A stretch of 64,000 nt of DNA, from the NCBI GenBank assembly GCA_963971575.1, contig OZ020622.1, positions 33,014,301-33,078,300 on the forward strand. Reading direction: 5' to 3'. The position numbers and the translations under genes are program-made. Each line of letters starts with the position of its first letter. Position 1 is the stretch's first letter. Shown here piece by piece: positions 53,028-62,093 of the stretch. Source of the DNA: Liopterus haemorrhoidalis (lineage: Eukaryota > Arthropoda > Insecta > Coleoptera > Dytiscidae). The notes below the pieces were generated by a model. The model searched no databases and was not told the DNA's origin. It worked only from the letters and a program-made list of their open reading frames with translations.

Positions 53028-54776
53028 TCATTCAGGTTCCATTACCATATATTCGTGTTCTGTTCTATTGCTTTCGTTTCTAATTATATTTCGTCTTACA
53101 GGTGTAATTGGTCTGAGATAATTATTTTCTGTTAAATTAGTTGGGCTAGGTACCGCCCTGTTTGTTCTTACTTTGCTATCTGAATTTTTAATTATGTTTT
53201 GCGGTTTATTTTTATGCATCCTGTATAGATAAAATACTATTGTCGGGAATACAGTATTAAAAATTAAGACAAATGTTACAAGAATATATAATAGTATGGA
53301 ATCTGAACTGATTTTTTCAAAATTTGTTACTACCGCTTTATAATTTAGGGCTTTATCCAGATTGTCTAACGTCGGAAATTTTTTTACATCGTATGGTGGG
53401 ATTACTAATCCTTTTAAATTTATCCATGCCGAGGGTATTATTCTTTTTATATCTAATTCTGTTTCTCTATCTATGCAAGAAAAGTCAGGTTGTAGTGTCT
53501 CTGAGTTTGAAAAAGTTATTTTACAATTACATGGGAGTTTAATTTCCAATGCACCATATTTTTCTGTTATATCATATTGTTTTGTTTCATTGTTACAATT
53601 TATCTTGAAACTTTTTTTCTCGTTTGTCAATATGTAATTGGTAGAGGTTGACTTTGTTATAATTTTAGTTTCCATTTCTGAATTTTGACATTTAAATGGG
53701 CAAAATTTGGCTAATTTTTCTGCGCTACTACCTTGTAATACTTTTTTCGCGCATATTATTCCAATAATATTATTTTCATAATTATTACTAAGTAAACAAA
53801 GTTCGTCCCTGTACGGCTTACATTTTAACAGAAATATTTCGTTATCAGATTTTGCGGTTAAGCTTATCACAGCTATATTTAGTTGCTGGCTTTCTAATTC
53901 ACACGCCAACTGTTCCCATGCTAGTGGTATGGGAACGAAGTTAAGAAGTCTAATTTCTTTGATATGTTTTCTAATTAACGGGATATGAATTGCTAAGAGA
54001 ATTTTATCATTAGTGACCATACATTCTGTAACGGGAAGTGTGAAATATCGTGCTACGTTAGTGATTGCAGGTTTCCTGTTGTTTTGTGATATTGCGAATT
54101 CAAATTCGTGGAGTGCTTTAGTTATGTGGTCTATGTTCAACGCGGATGGATGTGTTTTTCGGCTGAAGCAGCCTGTGATTATGTTTTGGATTTTATCTTT
54201 TAATTCAAGGTGAGTAACTATTAATGTTTCTAATTTGGTGTTCTCGCAATTGAAAGAATTGTTCATTAAATTTATCTTATTTATTTTGAAGTTGTATGGA
54301 TTTGAAATAATTTTGTTTCTAAGGTTATAGTATTCGTGTGAATTAGTGAACATTTGTTTAATATGATTTCGTTCTATTAATTGAAATGACCAACCTGTTA
54401 ACTGTCCATCTGATGACAATATATTTTTTTCTACTATCCAGTGTTTGAGATCAATGCCAAGATTTCGAAATTTATTAAATAATTGACATTTGAAAGTTTC
54501 GCTAACATTTTTCTGGTTGCATTGTATATTATGACATTCCTTAATGTTTAAATCAAATTCAAAAAATATTGGAAGTGAAGCTTCATACGGTACAATGTCT
54601 GGAAGTTCTTTAAAATATGCGCCTGACGTTATTTCAAATTTCTCGCCATTTATCATATTTACTAAAATTATTATGTAACAACTTAACTGCATTATTAGTT
54701 TCATTTTCTTTTCAATCTGCTTTCCGATAGCTTCCAAGGGAACAATATTTCTTTTAATATTTCTTAATAGTATCAC
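53028..54776 (-). CDS. Envelope-like glycoprotein, intact, no furin site
   Basis: 582 codons without a stop. N-terminal hydrophobic segment (residues ~28-43) is a likely signal peptide. The ectodomain is homologous throughout to the neighbour at 55039 (shared AYxKxLPDxVxYEASxP start, RYFTLPVTECM, CKPYRDELC, FKC). Near the C-terminus, about residues 495-520, there is a transmembrane segment, then a ~60-residue basic tail. It looks like the F-type Env of insect errantiviruses, but no RxKR-type cleavage site or fusion peptide is visible. That recalls the domesticated Iris gene family; domestication here is only a hypothesis. Confidence 0.65.
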   Translation of the reverse strand: MILLRNIKRNIVPLEAIGKQIEKKMKLIMQLSCYIIILVNMINGEKFEITSGAYFKELPDIVPYEASLPIFFEFDLNIKECHNIQCNQKNVSETFKCQLFNKFRNLGIDLKHWIVEKNILSSDGQLTGWSFQLIERNHIKQMFTNSHEYYNLRNKIISNPYNFKINKINLMNNSFNCENTKLETLIVTHLELKDKIQNIITGCFSRKTHPSALNIDHITKALHEFEFAISQNNRKPAITNVARYFTLPVTECMVTNDKILLAIHIPLIRKHIKEIRLLNFVPIPLAWEQLACELESQQLNIAVISLTAKSDNEIFLLKCKPYRDELCLLSNNYENNIIGIICAKKVLQGSSAEKLAKFCPFKCQNSEMETKIITKSTSTNYILTNEKKSFKINCNNETKQYDITEKYGALEIKLPCNCKITFSNSETLQPDFSCIDRETELDIKRIIPSAWINLKGLVIPPYDVKKFPTLDNLDKALNYKAVVTNFEKISSDSILLYILVTFVLIFNTVFPTIVFYLYRMHKNKPQNIIKNSDSKVRTNRAVPSPTNLTENNYLRPITPVRRNIIRNESNRTEHEYMVMEPE

Positions 54777-55038
54777 TATTCCTTATATTCTTCAATACTT
54801 CAATTCTTCAATTCGTAGTACTACTTTAATAATCTCAATAATATAATTCAATTCTTCAATAATATTCTCAGTAATCTCATAATATTCAATTCAATAATAA
54901 TTCATATATTCTTCGATGATATACTTAAGTATCTTCTCACGGTAAATAGGTAGAGTTGGCTATTCTTTCTTCACACGTTTCGGAAACCACCTCTTGTGAG
55001 CTGTGTGCAGAAACTACCTATTTTCAGGGTATTTATCC

Positions 55039-57295
55039 CTAACAACCTGATGGGCCGGCTTCGGGTTGTCCGTGGCCAACTTTTATAATCTTTACTCTCT
55101 GTTTATGCTTTCCCTTAACAATCAGGGTACCAAAATTTCCTTCCTCAAGTGCTTCTTCTAGTGTCAGTAATTCGTTTTCTTCTTCATTCTTTTCTTCGAC
55201 TAAGTCCCGTTCGACTTCTTCCTTGGGTGATTGAATTTTCTTGTTCTTGTTTCGAAACTTCTTATAGATTTTGATGGACAGGTAGGCTATGATCAAAATT
55301 GTAACGGTTAAAATAGATATTAATAATATTGATATGTCTAGTTCGCAAGCTTCTTTTTTAGCTGTAGCTGAGGGTATTAAAGCGGGTATAGCGTATTGGG
55401 GTCGTGTACAAATAATCTTGATTATTATTAATGTCAATATTCCATTCCAAATGAAAAATATCGTATCACTATGGTGTCCATAATAGTCTGCATATGTTCT
55501 TGCGCTGTCTATCAGGTTAGTTACTTCTTCTAAGTTTTCTTGTACTGTTTTTTCCGTTGCTATTGATAGATTGATATGTGGGACGTGGAATGTCCAGTTT
55601 TTATTTAGACATTCAGTTAAGTTTCTGTATTCCGGGTGTTCCGTTGTGTCTGCCTTGAAATGGAAACTTTTTAATGTAGTCCAGGAAGCTGGAACAACAT
55701 GTATTGTCTCTAATGTGTCTACTGCGCTATTTGCGCATGGTAGTCTTGATGGTATAATTCTTTTTCCTTCTACATATAGTGAACAATTACATGGTAATTT
55801 TATTTGTAATGATCCTGGTTGATTGATAAATTTTTGTTCAATTTAAATTTTTCGATTTGGGCATCTAATGAATGAGTTATTCTTCATATGTGTGATCAAA
55901 TACGTGTCTTCGCTGATTTCGGATATAACGAGTGCTGTTGAGGAATGACATCTGAAGGAGCAATGTTTTCTCAGATCCTCTACCGTGGTTCCTAGGTACA
56001 TTTTAAATGCACATAGTGGACCGTATGTCGAATCAGTTGCGAATCTTGGAATATAGCAGAGTCTATCGTGGTATGGTTTGCATTGGTGTAAACCCGCACC
56101 TGTGATAGGTCTGGTACTGGTTCCATCAACGGCTAAATACATGTGGTCATGCATTAGGGTACAGGTGTCGTTGTACCATCCGAAAGGTGTTGACTGTAGT
56201 TCCACTAATTTCCAATTTTTTGTTATTTGTGTTATGGGTATCTTGATGTGAACTGTCAGCTGTGTTTGACTCATGATACAATCAGCGATTGGTAACTTGT
56301 AATATCTTGATATCTGTTCAATGGGAATTGATAATTTCATTCCAAGTCTTCTGAGGTTTAGGGTGAGTTTTTTGAGGTCAGAGTATAGGACGGGGGGTGG
56401 TATTGTTATTACAGGAATATTTTTGTTTTTACATGTTGACAGGATTTCTGATTGTTGTAGGAAGGATACTATTTGGAGGGTTCTTCTGAGGTTATTCGCT
56501 TCTGTTAACATTAGTTGTTGCGTTACCCATTTAATTTCATTTTCTTCATTTGCTATTTTGTATCCTAATTCTTGTACTTCTTTAACTCGTTCTTCTATCT
56601 CTTTTATCGTATTTGCCACTTTGTTGTCGTATTCGTTGAAATGTCTCGTAATTTCTGATAGGTGTTTATAATTATCATGAAGTCCGGATTGTAGTTTGTA
56701 CACTTGTGCCTCTAATTGGTGATCTTTCATTACGATGTCGTCTACTTTCTCTTGTGTTGCTACGCCGCAACACCAATTAAATGCGTCGCCTATGAATTTT
56801 ATTGCCCTTTTGTTTCTTTTCTGATCATAGCCCCTGTAATAATTACCGTTGTTTCCGTTGTTTGTCTTGATTTTACTGCTGTTTAGTATGTACTCGTCGT
56901 TGTTGTTTTTGCCGTTGTATTTTAATGCAGCTGTTACATTTTCTGTTGTTAAAATAACTAATTCAGGGTCGAGTGAATTTTGAAAAACGTCAAGTGCTAT
57001 TATTGGTGCCTCTGATAGGTCTTTCAATTGTGTTGCCCTTTCACAATTGTTATCGTTACTAGGTTTTATCGCGCTTCTTGTGTTTTGGATTTTACAGTTA
57101 TGAGAGCGAAAGGAATCTTCATCTTCGGAATACCTTGGGAATGTCCAGGAACCGGTGTACGTCAGCGGGATTGACGCTTCGTACACTACTGTATCTGGCA
57201 ATTTCTTCCAGTACGCCCCCGCGACAACCTTTGTTGGTACTTCTCCTTGGATGAAGTTGACACAAAAGGCCAGGTAAATGAATCTAAAAATATTT
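55039..57295 (-). pseudogene. Errantivirus-type Env (F-like), frameshifted
   Basis: The main frame (57201-55843, extended upstream to ~57295 by a hydrophobic signal-like stretch) has a furin-like RNKR followed by a Gly/Ala-containing hydrophobic stretch (fusion peptide position, ~56820-56770), then a long heptad-rich coiled coil (~56750-56500) and Cys-rich sequence. A frameshift at ~55843 passes to a second frame that carries the rest of the ectodomain, a transmembrane segment (about 55310-55240) and an acidic/basic cytoplasmic tail to the stop at 55039. One lesion breaks the gene. Order and motifs match insect retroviral Env. Confidence 0.75.
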
Positions 57296-57334
57296 TTTAA
57301 GACATATTATTTTCTATTTATGTTTTGTTTGTGC

Positions 57335-57349
57335 CCCCATAATCCTGAA
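57335..57349 (-). promoter_or_regulatory. Possible env splice acceptor
   Basis: TTTTAATTTCAG/G on the minus strand (AG at 57346-57345) lies ~50 bases before the env signal sequence. Env of gypsy-like elements is usually made from a spliced RNA. No ATG in frame is obvious before the signal peptide, which fits splicing from upstream. Confidence 0.35.
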
Positions 57350-57397
57350 ATTAAAATTTTGCGGGAATGATATGACGGAATGCTGTGATTATATGAA

Positions 57398-57432
57398 TGT
57401 ATTTAATTTAATTTAATTTAATTTAATTTATT
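57398..57432. repeat. (TTTAA)n microsatellite
   Basis: About seven pentamer units. Sits at the 3' side of the LINE inserted at 57.7 kb. Confidence 0.9.
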
Positions 57433-57504
57433 GTACAAAACAAAAATTGTACAAAGATTCCATACACATACATTTATAATTACAGCAAAAAATTTGCAAA
57501 CACA

Positions 57505-57560
57505 ATATAAATATATATACATATATACATACATATATACATACACATATATATATATAT

Positions 57561-57647
<87 letters not shown>

Positions 57648-57692
57648 CATGTACATATACACATATACACACATACACACATATATATATAG
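57505..57692. repeat. (TA)n/(CA)n microsatellite
   Basis: Long TA run (~57572-57640) flanked by ACATATAC-type units. All ORFs of Tyr/Ile repeats here are artefacts of the repeat. Confidence 0.95.
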
Positions 57693-57719
57693 AAGAAAAA
57701 GAGACAATAATTTAACAAT

Positions 57720-58985
57720 TTATCATAATTGTGCTATATAAACTTCCAAGAAGGGCTAAGCTGGAAGCTTGTCGCCCCACCCGGAAGAAAAATATCTTAT
57801 ATTTAACAAATACTTATATCTCATATGTCGAATCGGGCGCTAAGAACTATTGGTATTTGATAATTTACGGATATTAATATTTTTGAAATAGAAAAAAAGT
57901 CATATTTATCTTATTATTTATATGTACTTATTGATTATTATTTATTTTTCTTTTTAAGAAAATAAATCTGAAATTTTGTTATTGACCTGCGTTTTTACAA
58001 CAGATTTAATACTTTTCATGTAAGTAAAATAACTAAATCTTAATACATTTGTAAAATCACACTTATTAGTTAAAAAGTTATACACTTTGGGGATGTAATA
58101 CAAGAAGTTTGACTGTCCTACTGTTTTCTTGGCATGAAAATTGAGACATTGTCCTAACACAGCTGCTCTTGTTTTGTAGTCATGTTCAGCTAATACAACA
58201 ATGTTCATGTGTTTGTATTTATAAATAAATTTAGCTATCGAGATGAAATATAATTCTTTTATATTGAACAATTCAGCTTCTTTATAAAGCGTCGTTGTAG
58301 AGTAACGATAGGGTTTTTTAAAGATTATTTTAAGTATCATGTTTTGTACCGTCATTACTCTCTTTAGGGTTGTTGGTAGAGCAGCACCCCAAACCACAAG
58401 CCATACGACAGCACTGACTGTATAAATCCGAAATATATAACTTTAAGCGACTTAGAGTCTGTAAAATTTCTAAGACCTCTAAACAAATGACTGTGTTTTC
58501 TGATTTTATTTACAACATACGTAATATGACTGTCCCATTTTAAATGACAATCAATGTAAATACCCAAATATCTTATATATTCCTTTCTATTGATAGAGAT
58601 GTTACAGTCACAGTTTTGCAACGTGCATATTTTTTCATGTATTATTATATTCTGTATATTCGGGTATAGTTTTTTATTACAAGAAAAAGTTATGAAATTA
58701 GTTTTGTTATAATTTAAGGTAAGATAGTTATTATCTAACCAGTCTTTAATTAATGTCATTTGCTTAGAAGTTCTATCAATTACATCCTGCCAATTAGCTC
58801 CAGAAATATATAAAACCGTGTCATCGGCATAGCACGTGAGGTTAGAGCTACCCAGATTAATGTTAAGAAGATCATTAATATAAATTAAAAACATCAAAGG
58901 ACCCAATACAGAGCCTTGCGGCACACCGAATTTTACTTTTTGAGGATCACTAAACACATTTGAGTAACAGGATGTGAAAACATGA
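57720..58985 (-). mobile_element. 5'-truncated Jockey/CR1-type LINE
   Basis: Starts mid-RT at ~58985 and ends in a 3' UTR (GTGGGGCGACAAGCTTCCAGC, 57784-57764 on minus) followed by microsatellite DNA. Inserted in the env-bearing element between protease-side and env-side sequences. Confidence 0.75.
57954..58957 (-). pseudogene. LINE reverse transcriptase, 3' part
   Basis: Frame 58957-58364: [20 protein letters not shown] (motif B), [11 protein letters not shown] (YADD intact), [19 protein letters not shown] frameshift at ~58385 links to 58397-57954 with VMTVQNMILKIIFKK and a long C-terminal tail. Missing everything before motif B. Related in type, but not sequence, to the LINE at 8282. Confidence 0.8.
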
Positions 58986-59162
58986 TTGGTTGTGCCCTTT
59001 TGTTTAAAATAAAATATGCATAATGTAACATGTACTTAAAAATTTTATTACTTCCATATTCACATTAATATTTTTACTATTTAATTATATATGTATGTAT
59101 ATATCTATATATCTATTTATTTTATTTATTTATTTATTTTTTTTTTTTTTGATAGGGCTGTC

Positions 59163-59498
59163 CTATTTCTCGTCATCCCGAGGTGTATAACCAGGTCTTT
59201 GGGCTCGGTTATACAGCCTGTTGATGAGAGCCGCCCTAGAGCCCCTTAATGGCTCATTTGGTGGCACTGTATAAGACCGGAAGGTACCCCTTCCTGCCGA
59301 CCAGTCTGGTGTCGGGGTGTTTCGAAATAGGTCTGTAGTGTTCATTTCTATCTCTTGTATCGGTGGTACCTCTACCAGCGGGACGATTTGATGTTCGACA
59401 TCTATCTGTACTTGTCGTACCTCTCCCGTGATGGTTATCACCAGGGTTTCTTTACCCCTAATCGTGTTTACTGGCCATTTGCTGTAAGTTTTTATCAT
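59163..59498 (-). CDS. Hypothetical ORF beside protease remnant
   Basis: 111 codons: KTYSKWPVNTIRGKETLVIT, then an acidic VEVPPIQEIEM segment, then an Arg-rich end (SRAALINRLYNRAQRPGYTP). No catalytic motif recognised. It lies between the protease remnant and the LINE insertion on the same strand, so it probably belongs to the LTR element (Gag-Pol linker or accessory part). Stop at 59163. Confidence 0.35.
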   Translation of the reverse strand: MIKTYSKWPVNTIRGKETLVITITGEVRQVQIDVEHQIVPLVEVPPIQEIEMNTTDLFRNTPTPDWSAGRGTFRSYTVPPNEPLRGSRAALINRLYNRAQRPGYTPRDDEK

Positions 59499-59597
59499 AG
59501 TTAGGGTCTCAGGTAAAGGTTTTTTTTTTTTTTTTGTATATATATATATATATATGGCTATTTGTACCTATTGCTCATTACATATTTTATTTTAGTG

Positions 59598-59976
59598 TTA
59601 TTTTGTTTTTTTTACTTGAATTTTAATTATCTTTCTATTCTCTGGTTCCCCGTTTCCCGTTGGTAACTCACTCCATAAATTATCTTTATTTAACTCATTG
59701 CCTGTTATTTCACGAATATTTGCTTTTTTAGATTCGACAATTATTTTCTCACTAAATGGCACGCTGCAGATTTCCATTTCGTCTTTATGCAATGTTAGTT
59801 GCATCTCGGCGAAATCGATTACAGCCTGATACTCGGCAAGAAAACGTACACCCAATACAAGATCATAAGGAAGCCAGCGGACAACTAGTGCTGAAATTAC
59901 ACCGGTCCAGTCCCCTAATTGAATTTCTACATCGGTACTGCCTAAAACCTCAATAGGATTTCCAGATGTCCCCGCA
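59598..59976 (-). pseudogene. Retroviral-type protease remnant
   Basis: Minus-strand reading from the LINE junction at 59976: VLGSTDVEIQLGDWTG, then LPYDLVLGVRFLAEYQAVID, which is the (I/V)LGxxFL...xxIDF pattern of the C-terminal half of gypsy aspartic proteases. The catalytic DTG/DSG part would lie further upstream and is displaced by the LINE at 59977. The frame then runs to a stop at 59598 without reaching RT, so pol is interrupted or deleted. Confidence 0.55.
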
Positions 59977-60671
59977 GGGGAAGTTCATAATGGCCATAAC
60001 ACCTGGCCATTTGTCGAGCTTTCGGGCCTGATGATCCCGCGTACCCTCAATCACGCAAGGGAAGTTCATAATGGTCGCATCACCTGACCATATAGAGCTT
60101 TTGGGCCTGATGATCCCACGTACCCTGAATCACATATCATTTGGGAGGAGACAGTTCAGAGAAGCCGATTGTGGGAATAGGCTTATCTGTTGTCTCTTTG
60201 ATCTCCCACTTAAATTCCTACCCACGTGTTTGCCGTGCGTGGAGACCCGTAACGCCGGAGAAGAGGGTCCTCGTCGGTTGAGGGAGACTGCTGCCCGCGG
60301 ACAGTACGATCCCAACACGCCTTCTTTGGCCTCGGATTCGGTAAAACGGGAGGCTGAGTCTGGTCAGCTCAGTCAATCGGCTGGTGTCACGGTTCATGAA
60401 TAGAGTGGCTCCACTACTGGATCGTGGATGCCGGGGTAATGCCGTGCCACTAGACAAGTATTCGGGGGTCTGTGGGAGCGGATGCAGCTCGCCCGATTCC
60501 AGAGTTGGCTACTACTGGTTCTCGAGCGGGTCGAGCAGCCCGTGACTACTTCCTCCGATGCTATACCATCCTGACATGCCTGGCGCAATGAGCCGGTTTG
60601 CGGCCAACGTCCCCTGTGTGGGGCTCCCTGGTGGGTGGGCATGGCAGGGTGATGAAACTTAGTATACGGGT
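59977..60671 (+). promoter_or_regulatory. LINE 5' UTR with monomers
   Basis: Two ~81-bp monomers (GGGAAGTTCATAATGG at 59978 and 60059) followed by a leader with the GATGCTATACCATCC segment that served as target for the nested copy at 34726. Likely internal promoter region. Confidence 0.65.
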
Positions 60672-62093
60672 ATGGCGACTACCCGGAGGGATAATTTTTC
60701 TTTAAATTCCGCCAAAGTTGAGAGTAAACTCCGTAAAAAATCAAACAAGAGACCTCGTCGTGATGCTCAGTCATCCGATGAGGGATGTGCAAAGCCTTCT
60801 GCAAAGAAAGTTGACAGAACTGTGGAGTTTTGTGCGCCAGTGCCTCGTTTTCTTGTTGTGAAGGTGCAAGAAGAGGGAAAGTCTTTTAAAGAGATGTCCC
60901 CCTTCTTTGTTGCCCGAACGCTGGGAAAAACGTGTGCAACTGGTATAAGATCGGTGCGAAAACTGTCGGATGGTACATTGCTTATTGAATGCGAAACTGA
61001 GGCTTCTTCCACGCTCCAGAAATGTGAAAAGTTTGGTGAGTTTCGTATTTCAGTACAGCCACATAAGGCACTGAATACTTCCAAAGGCGTCGTAACGGAT
61101 CGTGACCTTGCGTATGTTACGGAGGAAGAGTTTGTGCAGGAAATGGCATCGCAAGGTGTCGTGGAATGCAAGAAGCTCAACCCCCGGAACGGCAAGCCTT
61201 CGATCTCTATGGTGGTGTCCTTCGCTGGCACCAAGTGTCCAACATCGGTAAGGGTGGGGTACAACGTTTGTAACGTTCGCCCCTACTACCCAAACCCGAT
61301 GCGATGCTATAAGTGCCAGCGTTACGGTCACACCTCTAGTCGTTGTGGCAAATCTTCTATATGTGCCAACTGCGGACAGGACCAACATGATGTTGAAACC
61401 TGTCCAAACGCGGCACACTGCGTAAATTGCAAAGGGGCGCATGCCTCTACTTCACGCCACTGCCCAACGTACTTAGAGGAGAAGGCTATCCAGGTCATCA
61501 AGACGCACGATAGGATACCGTATTTTGACGCCAAGAGGAAGTATAAAGAGACTGCGCCGGTCACTTTTGCGAAATCCTTCGCACAAGTGGCAGCAAAGAA
61601 GACAGCAAGCGTCCAGACACAGACAGAATCAGTGCCTCGTCCGACAGTTAAAGCGGTAGGATTTGCTGCGAATAATTCCGGAACAGAAAAGGTGGCGGAA
61701 TCGGTCCAAAAGACCAGTATTCAGACCCCACAACCTGGGGGATCGGGTCTGAATAAATCCCCCTCGCCTAAAGGAGAACGCACTCAACCTCAGTTCTCCC
61801 AACCACCTAAGGAGAAGACCCCACAGTCTTCTCCACAAACGAGAAGCGACCAGAGAATGGTCGCTTCTACAAAACCCTCATCAGTTACTCCTGAAAAGGA
61901 GACTGATAAGGGACCCGTTGGTTCTCACTGGATACCAGTGAGAACAAAACAATCCAAAAAGGAGTCCAGTGTGTCCACCAAGGCACCTGGACAAACAAGT
62001 GAAACCGTGGCCGAGAAAATGGCTGTTGACCCGCAACCTAAGGGTAAACCAAAGATCATTAGGTTGCGGGGTAACTCCCCTAAACAAAAATGA
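60672..62093 (+). CDS. I-type LINE ORF1 (Gag-like), intact
   Basis: 473 residues from ATG at 60672. Basic N-terminus (KLRKKSNKRPRRDAQ), a central RNA-binding-like domain (FLVVKVQEEGKSFKEMSPFF to ~residue 200), three CCHC/CCHC-like knuckles at about residues 212-265 (CYKCQRYGHTSSRC, CANCGQDQHDVETC, CVNCKGAHASTSRHC), then a Ser/Pro/Gln-rich tail with SPSPKGERTQPQ. It packages the element RNA. Its TGA (62091-62093) overlaps the ORF2 ATG (62090-62092). No lesion compared with the copy at 36623, which has two stops and a deletion. Confidence 0.9.
   Translation: MATTRRDNFSLNSAKVESKLRKKSNKRPRRDAQSSDEGCAKPSAKKVDRTVEFCAPVPRFLVVKVQEEGKSFKEMSPFFVARTLGKTCATGIRSVRKLSDGTLLIECETEASSTLQKCEKFGEFRISVQPHKALNTSKGVVTDRDLAYVTEEEFVQEMASQGVVECKKLNPRNGKPSISMVVSFAGTKCPTSVRVGYNVCNVRPYYPNPMRCYKCQRYGHTSSRCGKSSICANCGQDQHDVETCPNAAHCVNCKGAHASTSRHCPTYLEEKAIQVIKTHDRIPYFDAKRKYKETAPVTFAKSFAQVAAKKTASVQTQTESVPRPTVKAVGFAANNSGTEKVAESVQKTSIQTPQPGGSGLNKSPSPKGERTQPQFSQPPKEKTPQSSPQTRSDQRMVASTKPSSVTPEKETDKGPVGSHWIPVRTKQSKKESSVSTKAPGQTSETVAEKMAVDPQPKGKPKIIRLRGNSPKQK

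Noticed and set aside
57418..57718. Overlapping 75-96-codon frames of Tyr/Ile/Cys/Val repeats on both strands
   Set aside because: They are translations of the TA/CA microsatellite.
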